Shown: positions 55,601 to 64,000 of the stretch, piece after piece
Layout: the number at the start of each line of letters is the position of its first letter
Numbering within the stretch: the first letter of the stretch is position 1
Source of the DNA: Paracentrotus lividus
Taxonomy: Eukaryota; Echinodermata; Echinoidea; Camarodonta; Echinidae
NCBI GenBank assembly: GCA_940671915.1
Contig: CALNVZ010003429.1
Location: 20,863,930 to 20,927,929, forward strand
Length of the DNA: 64,000 nucleotides
Direction: 5' to 3'
The notes under the pieces: generated by a model
What the model saw: only the letters and a program-made list of their open reading frames with translations
Databases searched by the model: none
What the model was told of the DNA's origin: nothing
Position numbers and translations under genes: made by a program

Positions 55601-58600
55601 AAAATTTGAAAACACCATTTTTTGCGGGCGTTTGTTACCGACGAATAAATGATCATAAATTAATTATGAATTGAGTTATTACAACTATATTTTATGTTTT
55701 TGTTGAACATTCTTAGTACCTTCAGGAATATACCAAAGGATTGAGATTTATTTAAGATTTTTCAAACAAGCCCTATTTTTGGCTCTGAATGTCCCGTTTG
55801 TTACCGCGCAAAATAGCTTGGACTTGCCCTATATATTCCGTCATGTGCTTAATATCCATGTTCTGTGATCAAATAAAATAGAAAATATACCCAATTATTT
55901 AGTTTCAACACAAATTACTTTTCAGTTTTCCTATGAAACTGGTTGCATCACAGGTCGCCACCAAAGGCTACAGCGCACTCTTTTGTACTTCTTTAAAAAT
56001 TGGAAGCGTCATGAATTAATTTGCATTTCATTGTCACGCCATACTCTAAATCTCCTTGGTTATAAAAAGAATGGAATGTGTTGAAATAAAACCTGCAACG
56101 TTCTGATTTGAAGTCTGCGCATCATACCTCTCGGCTGCAAGTGCTGATACCGAATAGTTATCACAATTTATGGATGTTCATTTTCTGAAGATACAGTAAC
56201 GAGGTATCCTAACAACATGTTGTAAAAGTCCCCGACCGGACCGAAAAATGAAAATGCCCAAAACGAAAGCTAAAATGCTACATAATACAACATTCCAAAT
56301 TTAGGCGTTTTTATTGTCCATCTAGAAAGTATTTCATTAAAAAGATGATCGAACCTCAACCAGGCCACCCTTCCCAAATACTCGAAAAATTACCCCCTAT
56401 TTAATGTCGCGGGTGATGACGTCAAAGGATGTTAACGGAATGCTACAGCCACCTGGCAGCAAGGCATGATTGAATTTGCCATTTCATTTCAAAACAATAT
56501 AATTCTACCACACAAAGGGGTCTATTGTCCTGACATAGCAATACAAACGTGTTTTCTAAAGGCGAAACACAATCATGCCTGACCGCAGGACTGCTGTAGC
56601 ATTCCATTAACATCCTTTGACGTCATCACCCGCACCATTAAATAAGGGGTAATTTTTCGAGTATTTGGGAGGGGTGGCCTGGTTGAGGTTCGATCATCAT
56701 TCTAATTAATTTCTTTCTAGATTGACAATAAAACGCCTAAGTTTGGAAGTGTTGTATTATATAGCATATTAGCTTTCGTTTTTGGCTATTTCATTTTTCG
56801 GTCCGGCCGGGGACTTTAAAGAATGAACTTCAACATTCGGAATCTAATTTGTATACATTAGGGTGTTATCTCACTTCGCGTAGACGTCTCCGCGACAGAA
56901 TAGAAAATTTCGTCTCCGCGACGGATAAAAAGTATTAGAGACGTCTCATCACGGAGACGTCTCCGAGACGTCTCCGCGACAATTTATGCAAAAAAAAAGT
57001 TCTGAAGTAGTCCCAAATCCGTCCCCGAAACTCAGGAGAAGTCTCCGAGACATCTCCGATACTTTTATCCGTCGCGGAGACGAAATTTTCTATTCCGTCG
57101 CGGAGACGTCTTCGCGAAGTGAGATACCACCCGTGGTTATTGCTGTCAGACAAACAATTTGCTTCTTCGGCATTGCTTCAACTGATGTATGCAAATCGGA
57201 TTCCAGAAATTGCGGTTCATTCTTTAAACACAGGTTGTGTGAATACTTTGTGTCCCCAGGAAAGAAACATCGATAAATTATACGAACTAAGAAAACCCAC
57301 TTAAGTATTCAGAACAATTTTCATTGATAAAGTGGACTATGATGTCGTTTTTGCAAAATATATAGTCGTCGCTTTGTAGGGGAGACCGGGGACAATTGTA
57401 ACACTTTTTTCCAAATTTGACTTATTAACTTTATTATAACTAAATACTAGCTTAAAACCAAGTAAAACGAAATTTGGATATCTTAGCTCGACATATGAAT
57501 AGGTTTGGGTTAAGTAAAACTATTTATTTTGAAGCCATTATCATTTCAAAACACGAGGTCGAGTGTTACAATTGCCCCTAAACCAGGGGCAATTGTAACA
57601 GACGTACGGGGCAATTGTAACACATGAAATTGTAACATTTTGCTTTTCTTTGTCAAAGCTATGCACTTGACAGATCCAAGATTTAAACAACATTAACCAC
57701 ATCAGCTAATTATTATAAAACATGACAATGCTTGAATTAAGTTACATTGTATTTTCCACTTGTTATATACATGGCATGGGATTATTGCAGAAGTTAACGT
57801 GCTCTGTACGGGCGATGACAGAGCGCTGGATTGTCCCGGGGCTAGGTACGGGGCAAAAGTATTTCCTAAACGGCATTGTTACTATTGCCCCTGTGGTGGG
57901 CGACCATATTTGGAGATTTTTTTTTCTATCTTAGCTTAGGTATTCATCGTTGAAACGTTAGCAAAATATGGCCTATAAGAACATAATTTCTAAATATATA
58001 AAAATGACATCCGTATAGCTCATCCACATATTTGTCCAGAAGAAAAACAATGGGTAATGTGAAATATTACTTTCCTACTCAAAAAACAATTTTTCTGCTG
58101 TAGAAAGTTCCACGAACCGTTAAATCTGCTATACTCAAACAGCATGAGGAGCGATGAAATGCGCATGCTCTGTACAAATTTTAAGTTTGTAGCGTGTTTC
58201 TGCTAGGGATGGGAGCCCCTGTTACAATTGCCCCGTGTTACAATTTTCCCCGGTCTCCCCTACACTTAACCCCCAAATAATTGTGACTTATCCTTATTAT
58301 ACCAGCAATATCGTGTCCTCCACCCGCGATCCCAGCCAATGGTTACGTAACATTCGGTGATGACGTAGAGGACGGGGATGATGATGACAGTGGTGGCAGT
58401 GGAGTCAACCAGCTATACCCAATAGGAACAGAGGGGTTGTATGCATGCAACGATAGATACCAGCTAGTTGGAGATGCTTCTTCCGCATGTGGCATCAATG
58501 GATCATGGAGTACAACGCCACCTACGTGTCAATTAGGTAAATCTTAGTTAAAAACAATGGCCTGTATTCTCGAAGGATGATTTAAGTTAGCAGGCCTACT

Positions 58601-61600
58601 AACTTTAGTGATCCTTCGAGAACACCGGCCAAAACCTCATGCTAAAACGTCATTCAAATGAGAATATTTGGAGACGTACATAGCGACATAACACTCCAAA
58701 CATGCCAAAGGAGCATAGACCTATTATCAGAGGTACATTAGGTCAATTGCAGGAGCGACGCTCAAAAGGTTTGAATGGGGAGAGGGATTTTGGACCTGAT
58801 TTTGCAACGAGCATGACGAGTAGGCGTATGATTAGCTGTCAAAACCCAAACAAGACGGTCAGTTAATATTCACATTTAAAGATAAAAAAAAAAGATATGT
58901 GCAGCTGTTCCTTGATGAACATGATGAATGCATCATTGGCAATACCAGGCAGTGTCGAGAAATAAGAGTTCCAGTGTCACGACAAACAGTGTTATATTAA
59001 TGCATAGTTTGTTGTTGTTGTTTTTTCTGTCACAGAATATTGTCCAAGGACGTCGAATACAATGACGACATCGTACTTTGAAGAAGGGGAATCCTGCTTC
59101 GATGTCATCTCCACAACGAAGACATGGAATGATGCCTATGATGTCTGTGTTAGTCTGAATGGAAGTCTGGCTATCATCGACAATAGCGAAACTTTTGAAT
59201 TCATGCAGAAGCTCCTCGGGAATGTTAGCGATTCGCATGCAGAGGATTACTGGATTGGAGGTTATTTGCCACCTCATGATGGTGTTTGGAAATGGCATAC
59301 AGGTAGGTAATAATGATAAGAATAATAATGTAAATAGCAGCAATCACTATCAGCCACAATCCATCAAGTAACTGACGTGATTGTCATTGCCATGATTGTA
59401 TCCACCCCATCCAGAGGCCTTCTCTCCAACATTATCGGTTCTCCAATCGTTGTTGTGGTAGCTTTGTAGCATGAAAAAATGTTCAATCATAAGTTTCCTG
59501 AGGACAATAAATATAATGATATATTTTTATTTTTTCGTTAGAAGTTTCCACGCAAAAGTCATGTCCTGCTGCTGTTATAATTGCTGTTGCTGTTTTGTAC
59601 GATCTCAGTTCAGATTTTTGATTTCGTTGATTTTTCAAAAGAATATTTCTGTTTGTTTGGATTATTATTCTTTGTTGTTGATATTTTATGTTTAGACAGA
59701 TATTAATAACTACATGATAAATATTCTTTACAAGGTGGTGACGCTATTACTAATTTCTTTTGGGCCGACTCGGAGCCGAGCAATGGAGAGAAGGATACTC
59801 GTATTATATTGAGCAAACCATCAGGCTGGCAGTGGACGACGATTTCTTTTGACATCAATCAAGATGAAGACAATCAACCACTTGGCTACGTGTGTCAGTT
59901 TGGTGAGGGCACCATCAAGATTATGATAAATCTTAACGTTTTGTTTAAAAACAAAGAATCTCGTAGACAAACTGTCGATACATTAAACTGCATTATTTGT
60001 GGTTAATTAGATTATTGTTCTTTTTCGAATTTTCGACAACAACAAAATTTTATCAAAAATTTGTAATTTATTTAATAAAGATTTTATGAAGATTTTATTT
60101 TTAAAAAAAATATAAATAAATAAATAAATAAATGAATAAATAAATAAGTAAATAAATAACTAAAAAAAAATCCCCTTAGTATACGTTCAAAAATTCTGTC
60201 ATTTCGTCAAACGATATCCACGACTCCACATTCACAAGGCCATGAAGGATTGGTCGAATGTGGCAAATGTTTTGTTAATTTTTCCTTTTTATTCATTTTC
60301 CTGAAATCAGTGACAATCGTAATAATGATATAAATCTTATTGACACATTATGCTTATGTCATGAATGCTTTATAATGTATTTTTGTTGCCTGGAAATGAA
60401 ATAAATAAAATAAAAATAAAATAAATAAAATGACATCTCTATCAGGATGACCCCTTAAAATTTTTAATGTTATATTCCCGCCCAGATTCTGACTGTTCGA
60501 CAGCTGGTATAAATGGAGATTCGTGGGCTCAAGATTACAACGGGGCCTGCTACTACTTCCGAAACGATGGGCAATTCAAGTGGGATGATGCGAATAGTAT
60601 AGATGGAGGTGGAGGCCGTCCTGGATGTTTAGGAATTGGAAACAACCAGGGATTCCTTGCTGAAATACGTGACCAAGCAACACGGGATAGCATTGTTAAT
60701 CACATAAACCTAAGAGGATGGACAAGAAGTTACTGGATAGGAGCTGAACGAGATGATTCGATTGATCATGTTAATGAAACAACTTGGGTGTGGGTGGATG
60801 GTAGGTAATATTTTCACTGTGAATTATATTTGAAAATCGCAACATTAGAGAGCAAAATTTTGATTCATTTCATTTTCTGGAAGAAAGTGCCCATTTATTA
60901 GTAATCCTTTCGTGTGCGGTAATGCTTAAACATGACATCTTTTGTTTTGTATTGTTGCCTCAATTTTGTTCAAACCCTCACCGATCTGCTTTCTCTGGTC
61001 TTTCTGCTACTTGACAAACCAGACCCGTGTGGAGTTTCACCAAGTCGCGTACGATACGAACAACTTTACGAACGACTGGTGATCAATTCTTATGCTACAT
61101 GATTGAGAATATAATTAGTATAGCACCAAAGAACATGTGCCAGTCTTTCGTTACGTCATTCGTAACTCTACGAACAACTTGGTGAAACACCATCCCGGAG
61201 CCTTTAACATGTTTAATGGGGCAATTTGGAGATGTATGTTGAGAATTGAGCAGGAATGTCATATGGCCCAGAATGGGCTTATTTCCGCTTTTGTTTTTTA
61301 AAGATCGATAAATATATATACGATTTTTCATCAATTAGTAGTTGCTCATTAGCAAGGTCTACTTTCGAATACAAATAGGTTCTCCTGTATCAGATGTATG
61401 GTGGGGTCCAGATGAACCGAGCCAGGATTCCTACGTCAGTCTCTCCAAGTTTAACTTCAGCGAGGTTTTTCTAATGAACAGTGAGGATGGATCACATGAG
61501 CATCACTTCATTTGCCAGTCAAGTAAGGAAATACTCACATTTATTGATCTCACTTTTTTCTCTCTTAATTAGATAGACGATTACGTTCTCACCAATAATA

Positions 61601-63268
61601 GTTTGAATACAAAACAATTTTTAAAATTAATTTATTTCAATTTATATTCCTATTTGATGAGATTTTCTATCCTAATTTAATACATTAATTTTAAAAATTG
61701 TTTTGTATTCAAACTATTATTGGTGAGAACGTATCGTCTCATGTTGTTTCACGCATTTGTGTAATTTTCCGACTTTCAACTTTTCTCTCTTCATTAATAA
61801 CATCATACTTCAAGAATGTTTGGCAGGACACCACTCTCTTCTTCTTTTTCATTTACTTTTACCAAATGCGAGCTCAGTTCTTCGAGGATGATATAGATAA
61901 TTTTTGGAAGAAGTGGTTTTGTGCATTGTGCTTAAGTTTCACGAAATGGCAAAAACAAGAATTTGTACGGTATCCTTCTTGAGAAAGCTAGTTGATTGAA
62001 ATAGAATTTCAATAAAATTGTTTAGGTTCGAATTGAATACCAAGTTGTTAATACATATTGATATGATGCTAAAGAACTTTATCGTTTCAGCACCTTTCTT
62101 TTTCTCCAAAGATATAACAGAGTTGTTAAACAACACCAGTCAATGTAGCGACCCTGGTACACCATACCAAGGCACGAGGGCATCAAATGCGGCGACATTC
62201 GTTCCCGGGGACGAGGTTGCGTTCTCTTGCGATCCCGGTTATGAAATTGTCGGGTCAAGTGTATTGCATTGTGGTAGTGACGGCGAATGGAGCTCGACCT
62301 TACCATCTTGTCAAGGTGAATCAGAAGGTCACCGTGAACTTAAAAAGTGAAAATGATAGATAACAATAATTTGTCAGTCAAATAATTTCAAGCATTTAAC
62401 ATGTTGAAGTAATATGATATTTCTTATAATTTAATGACCCACTTTGAGGAAGGAGAAAGCGGGCCGACGAATCGTTTTATTGACCGCTGTCAACAGTCAA
62501 TGGTTTTGAATTGAAATGGAATTGGAAAGTTAGAAAAAGAAGAAAATTAAATGATTATGTATATTGACTTCGTACGAAATAAGTGAAGCTAGAAATTCCA
62601 CATTGCGGTTGTTTAGTCTAGTCTAGCAGTTTAGTGTAAATTATGCTCAATTTTTCATTCGTAGATGTAGTAATCAGAAATGAATATTGTATTGTTTTTA
62701 TCTTACAGCAAAGGCATGCAGCGACCCACCAGATGTGCCAAACACCTTCATAATATACGAGTCTTCCGTAGACTACAAGGGAACGATTATCTACCAATGT
62801 TTCGACGGTTATACTTAACCGTTGGTGAACAATTCATTTTCTGTCAAGAAAACGGTAATTGGACTCAGACCAGCCTTGAATGCGAAAAAGGTACGTGCCG
62901 TATTAGTGGATTTGTGGATACAAGATTTCAATGACAAGCTACGTGCCCTTTTTTAATATTAAAAAAAAATCATGGAATATAAATAAGTCAGATTATATTT
63001 TTTAAAAGCATAGAAAATAATTTTAACAAAATTGTGCTTTTGATCCAAGTGCAAAGTGAAAATCGGTAAAGAATCATAAGCTTATTTTGTTGATAATTTA
63101 CCATTTAAGTTTAATTTTTATTCGATTTGGAAATTAACTTTGTTTACTCTTGAAGTGGTGATTAATTGATATTGATATTAATAGATAAACTATACACCAT
63201 GCTTCAATGTACTTTTTTTTTTTCCAATTTAGACGATCCTGATGAACCGGATTGTAAAGAATGGAGCG
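52581..63268 (+). CDS. secreted/membrane protein with CCP (sushi) and C-type lectin domains, 3' end outside window
   Basis: Ten exons are visible, every intron in phase 1: 52581-52659, 54106-54300, 58306-58536, 59036-59302, 59735-59902, 60486-60800, 61379-61522, 62091-62315, 62709-62890 and 63233-63268. Domain order: signal peptide (about residues 1-22), degenerate CCP (27-92), CCP (93-168), C-type lectin domain 1 (169-313), C-type lectin domain 2 (314-466), CCP (467-541), CCP (542-602), then an acidic linker. Both lectin domains are split by an intron at the same place and lack the second and third cysteines and the EPN/WND calcium-sugar motifs, so ligand binding, if any, is probably not classical. 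Such mosaics are common among echinoderm immune and adhesion proteins; the closest named homologue is not known to me. Exon 9 carries a one-base frameshift in this assembly. The gene continues past the right edge, so membrane anchoring cannot be judged. Confidence 0.85.
52835..53009. mobile_element. Tc1/mariner-type MITE in intron 1
   Basis: CAGTGCGTCCCAGAAA at the left and TTTCTGGGACGCACTG at the right are perfect 16-base inverted ends, flanked by TA on both sides (52833-52834 and 53010-53011). Total 175 bases, non-coding. The TA target and CAGTGCGTCCC-like ends fit the Tc1/mariner superfamily. Confidence 0.85.
53165..53555 (-). mobile_element. ACGCGTGAC-family element, copy 3, with nested MITE
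   Basis: GCGTCACGCGTGAAGAAGC, CCTTCTAAACCATGTAAACC, TCGGTCCGTTGGCACATCGA and CACCAATCGAAAACTCC correspond, inverted, to copies 1 and 2. A diverged TGGGGGGCATTTCATC MITE (53226-53367) sits at its left side. Borders are approximate. Confidence 0.5.
53226..53367. mobile_element. TGGGGGGCATTTCATC MITE, copy 2 (diverged right arm)
   Basis: The left half is nearly identical to the copy at 49670 (GGGGGGCATTTCATCAAAGG). The right arm has several substitutions (CCGTTCATGAAATATCCCC). About 85% similar overall by eye. Confidence 0.8.
54106..54300 (+). CDS. exon 2, degenerate CCP domain
   Basis: Acceptor CGTAG ending at 54105, donor CAAG/GTTAGT at 54301, 195 bases. It encodes DSDDQPPIVDHSTMLL, YAIYTCIPGYKMQGP and WDFTITSQCQ. 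The CCP cues PP.V, YxCxPGYxMxG and the final Cys are present, but cysteines 1 and 3 of the module are missing. The weak acceptor lowers certainty slightly. Confidence 0.7.
54897..55831. mobile_element. AGGGCAAGTCCA-ended non-autonomous DNA element
   Basis: AGGGCAAGTCCACGCTATTT at the left matches AAATAGCTTGGACTTGCCCT at the right with one mismatch, with TATA-like sequence on both outer sides. About 935 bases. The interior is AT-rich and contains TGACGTCA. An 67-codon frame inside has no recognisable domain. Confidence 0.8.
56225..56817. mobile_element. long-armed foldback element, AAAGTCCCCGACCGGACCG ends
   Basis: Arms of about 240 bases pair along their length: AAAGTCCCCGACCGGACCGA / TCGGTCCGGCCGGGGACTTT, ACGTCAAAGGATGTTAACGG / CCATTAACATCCTTTGACGT, ATCGAACCTCAACCAGGCCA / TGGCCTGGTTGAGGTTCGAT. 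The central spacer is about 100 bases. No coding capacity. Confidence 0.88.
56860..57132. mobile_element. GGTGGTATCTCA-type element, copy 5
   Basis: AGGGTGTTATCTCACTTCGC at the left and GCGAAGTGAGATACCACCC at the right. The interior has GAGACGTCTCCGAGACGTCT units and the CGACAGAATAGAAAATTTCG / CGAAATTTTCTATTCCGTCG pair, close to the copy at 16541. Confidence 0.85.
57379..58260. mobile_element. GGGGAGACCGGGG-ended non-autonomous DNA element
   Basis: GGGGAGACCGGGGACAATTG and its counterpart CCCCGGTCTCCCC are terminal inverted repeats, flanked by TA on both sides (57377-57378, 58261-58262). The interior repeats the CAATTGTAACA word several times, including a near-perfect palindrome at about 57562-57600 (TGTTACAATTGCCCCT / AGGGGCAATTGTAACA). 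About 880 bases, no transposase. Confidence 0.85.
58306..58536 (+). CDS. exon 3, CCP domain with acidic insertion
   Basis: Acceptor ATACCAG ending at 58305, donor TTAG/GTAAAT at 58537, 231 bases. It encodes SCPPPAIPANGYVTFGDD, an acidic loop VEDGDDDDSGGSG, then YACNDRYQLVGDASSACG and GSWSTTPPTCQ. All four CCP cysteines and the tryptophan are present. Confidence 0.9.
58561..58628. mobile_element. short palindromic element in intron 3
   Basis: TATTCTCGAAGGATGATT / AGTGATCCTTCGAGAACA and the inner TTAGCAGG / CCTACTAA give a 68-base imperfect hairpin only 25 bases after the exon 3 donor. Confidence 0.6.
58629..59035. other. rest of intron 3
   Basis: No further feature; ends in a pyrimidine-rich acceptor (TTTTTTCTGTCACAG). 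Confidence 0.5.
59036..59302 (+). CDS. exon 4, first half of C-type lectin domain 1
   Basis: Acceptor GTCACAG ending at 59035, donor ACAG/GTAGGT at 59303, 267 bases. It encodes EYCPRTSNTM, FEEGESCFDV, WNDAYDVCVSLNGSLAII and DYWIGGYLPPHDGVWKW. The long-form N-terminal cysteine pair, the helix-1 Cys and the WIGG core are present. Confidence 0.9.
59303..59734. other. intron 4
   Basis: No feature recognised; short (AAT)n at its start. Confidence 0.5.
59735..59902 (+). CDS. exon 5, second half of C-type lectin domain 1
   Basis: Acceptor TTACAAG ending at 59734, donor TTTG/GTGAGG at 59903, 168 bases. It encodes GGDAITNFFWADSEPSNG, GWQWTTISFD and LGYVCQF. EPS replaces EPN, the WND motif is absent, and cysteines 2 and 3 are missing. 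Confidence 0.88.
59903..60485. repeat. intron 5 with (AAAT)n tracts
   Basis: (AAAT)n at about 60111-60163 and 60400-60430. No other feature. Confidence 0.7.
60486..60800 (+). CDS. exon 6, first half of C-type lectin domain 2
   Basis: Acceptor CGCCCAG ending at 60485, donor GATG/GTAGGT at 60801, 315 bases. It encodes DSDCSTAGINGDSWAQD, GACYYFRNDGQFKWDDANS, GCLGIGNNQGFLAEI, YWIGAERDDS and TTWVWVDG. It is longer than exon 4 because of a glycine-rich insertion (DGGGGRPG) before the helix-1 Cys. Confidence 0.92.
60801..61378. other. intron 6, contains a MITE
   Basis: Apart from the MITE at 61020-61197 nothing is recognised. Confidence 0.5.
61020..61197. mobile_element. GTTTCACCAAGT-type MITE, copy 2
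   Basis: Ends ACCCGTGTGGAGTTTCACCA and TTGGTGAAACACCATCCCGG, with inner TTTACGAACGACTGG and AGTTCGT/ACGAACAACTT pairs. Same family as 22576-22760 but with a diverged middle. Confidence 0.7.
61379..61522 (+). CDS. exon 7, second half of C-type lectin domain 2
   Basis: Acceptor CAAATAG ending at 61378, donor TCAA/GTAAGG at 61523, 144 bases. It encodes SPVSDVWWGPDEPSQDSYV and HHFICQS. EPS replaces EPN, and only the final cysteine is kept. Confidence 0.88.
61583..61732. repeat. perfect 49-base inverted repeat in intron 7
   Basis: 61583-61631 (starting ACGTTCTCACCAATAATAGT) is exactly complementary to 61684-61732, with a 52-base AT-rich spacer and a short imperfect extension outside (GACGAT...ATCGTC). 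Confidence 0.92.
62091..62315 (+). CDS. exon 8, CCP domain
   Basis: Acceptor CGTTTCAG ending at 62090, donor CAAG/GTGAAT at 62316, 225 bases. After a linker TPFFFSKDITELLNNTS it encodes QCSDPGTPYQG, VAFSCDPGYEIVGSS, LHCGSDGEWSSTLPSCQ. All four cysteines and the Trp are present. Confidence 0.93.
62316..62708. other. intron 8
   Basis: No feature recognised; ends TTATCTTACAG. Confidence 0.5.
62709..62890 (+). CDS. exon 9, CCP domain with one-base frameshift
   Basis: Acceptor CTTACAG ending at 62708, donor AAAG/GTACGT at 62891. The length is 182, one short of a phase-1/phase-1 exon. The first part encodes AKACSDPPDVPNTF and IIYQCFDGYT, then meets TAA at 62816-62818. The rest is coding in the neighbouring frame (TVGEQFIFC, ENGNWTQTSLECEK). 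The break lies at about 62813-62817 in ACTTAACC, where loss of one T explains it. It may be an assembly error, a polymorphism or a real null. Confidence 0.85.
63233..63268 (+). CDS. exon 10, short acidic linker
   Basis: Acceptor AATTTAG ending at 63232, donor AGCG/GTAGGT at 63269, 36 bases, phase 1 on both sides. It encodes DDPDEPDCKEWS. The next exon is outside the window. Confidence 0.65.
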
Positions 63269-64000
63269 GTAGGTATAACCTTTGTTTTTATATATGAAAT
63301 GATATACTTCTTCTTGAGTCCTTTCTCTCATTGCGTTTGATTGTATTATATCATATCTGTTTATATTTGAAAGACCATATCATATCTATATGTTTTGAAG
63401 AAATTAAAATCTGAATAAGACTCTTCCCATTAAATACTGAACGCAGACCATCCCATTAGGCGAAAGAGTAGTAAGATCAGCTTGGGAAAAGTGGTTAGAC
63501 TCATGAGTGACTCATGGTCTCCTCCTCTCCTCATTCATATAAATGCATACTGCAATCCTTCACTGTTTGCTCCCCATTTGGCCATCAATCCCTTGATGTG
63601 TCTCTTATATATATATATATATATATATATGAAAGGATAAATGTTTATTAGGAAGGATAAACATCTATAGAACCATATTGCGGCCGCCAATGGCTTTACA
63701 GCATATTGATAGTAGGTGGAATGCATCCTTGCAATTGTTTATTGGTACTAATTTTATTTTGTTGTTATTATTATTCTATTTATATACTTTTATTTTTATT
63801 TCTTATATCTTTTTTGCACCTGTCTATTTTTTTTTTCACCAACTGTTTACTGTCTTTGTTTCGCAAAAAGATACTTCTTTCAAGCTGTTGATCAAATTAC
63901 AGCGCTACATAATGATTGCCCTAAAAATCTTAAGGTAATAAAATGGAAATTTCCTTGCAATTCTTACTCACCTGTCTGGCTTTGTATTTACATTGTTTTC
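63269..64000. other. intron 10 to window edge, with (TA)n
   Basis: (TA)n at 63605-63630. No exon is recognised up to the edge. Confidence 0.6.

Overview
The window reads as intron-rich, AT-rich animal DNA from a marine invertebrate deuterostome, most likely an echinoderm. The reasons are a textbook five-exon R-spondin gene, a second gene built from sushi (CCP) and C-type-lectin exons that are all in phase 1, L2/CR1-type LINE remnants, tRNA-derived SINE heads, and very many small palindromic DNA transposons and microsatellites. The species is not identified. All exon calls rest on manual splice-site reading (GT/AG, phase agreement, domain matches); no alignment was run. No retrovirus-like or Polinton-like element was recognised.

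Three plus-strand genes are supported. (1) 5515-6495: the last three coding exons of a single-pass membrane protein, with a transmembrane segment and a short cytoplasmic tail; its extracellular part lies left of the window. (2) 25327-48598: a complete R-spondin gene, with signal peptide, two furin-like repeats, a TSP1 repeat and a basic tail, predicted at 273 aa. It has a 20.4 kb first intron. (3) 52581 to beyond the right edge: a secreted or membrane protein with signal peptide, degenerate CCP, CCP, two C-type lectin domains, CCP, CCP and a short acidic linker. In this assembly the last CCP exon carries a one-base frameshift.

Between the genes the DNA is mostly transposon debris. At the left, 1780-4560 is a decayed minus-strand LINE. 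The stretch 6.5-25 kb has no gene and carries palindromic MITE-like elements, SINE heads, low-complexity tracts and a 137-base gap of N. R-spondin intron 1 carries a 2.6 kb foldback element whose inverted arms are 15-base-based tandem arrays (about 34055-36655), and an 8-bp-TSD element nested in a larger foldback element (42161-43632). An L2-type LINE tail begins 63 bases after the R-spondin stop. Intron 2 of the lectin gene is filled by four different palindromic elements lying almost end to end.

R-spondins are secreted enhancers of Wnt signalling that bind LGR4/5/6 and RNF43/ZNRF3. The residues known to contact both partners are visibly kept, with one conservative change. The two flanking genes look like extracellular recognition receptors and have no evident functional link to R-spondin. 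The strongest leads are the paired loss of disulfide-forming cysteines across three domains of the lectin gene, the TU-like foldback element, the GAGACGTCTC-rich inverted-repeat family, and two perfect intronic hairpins.
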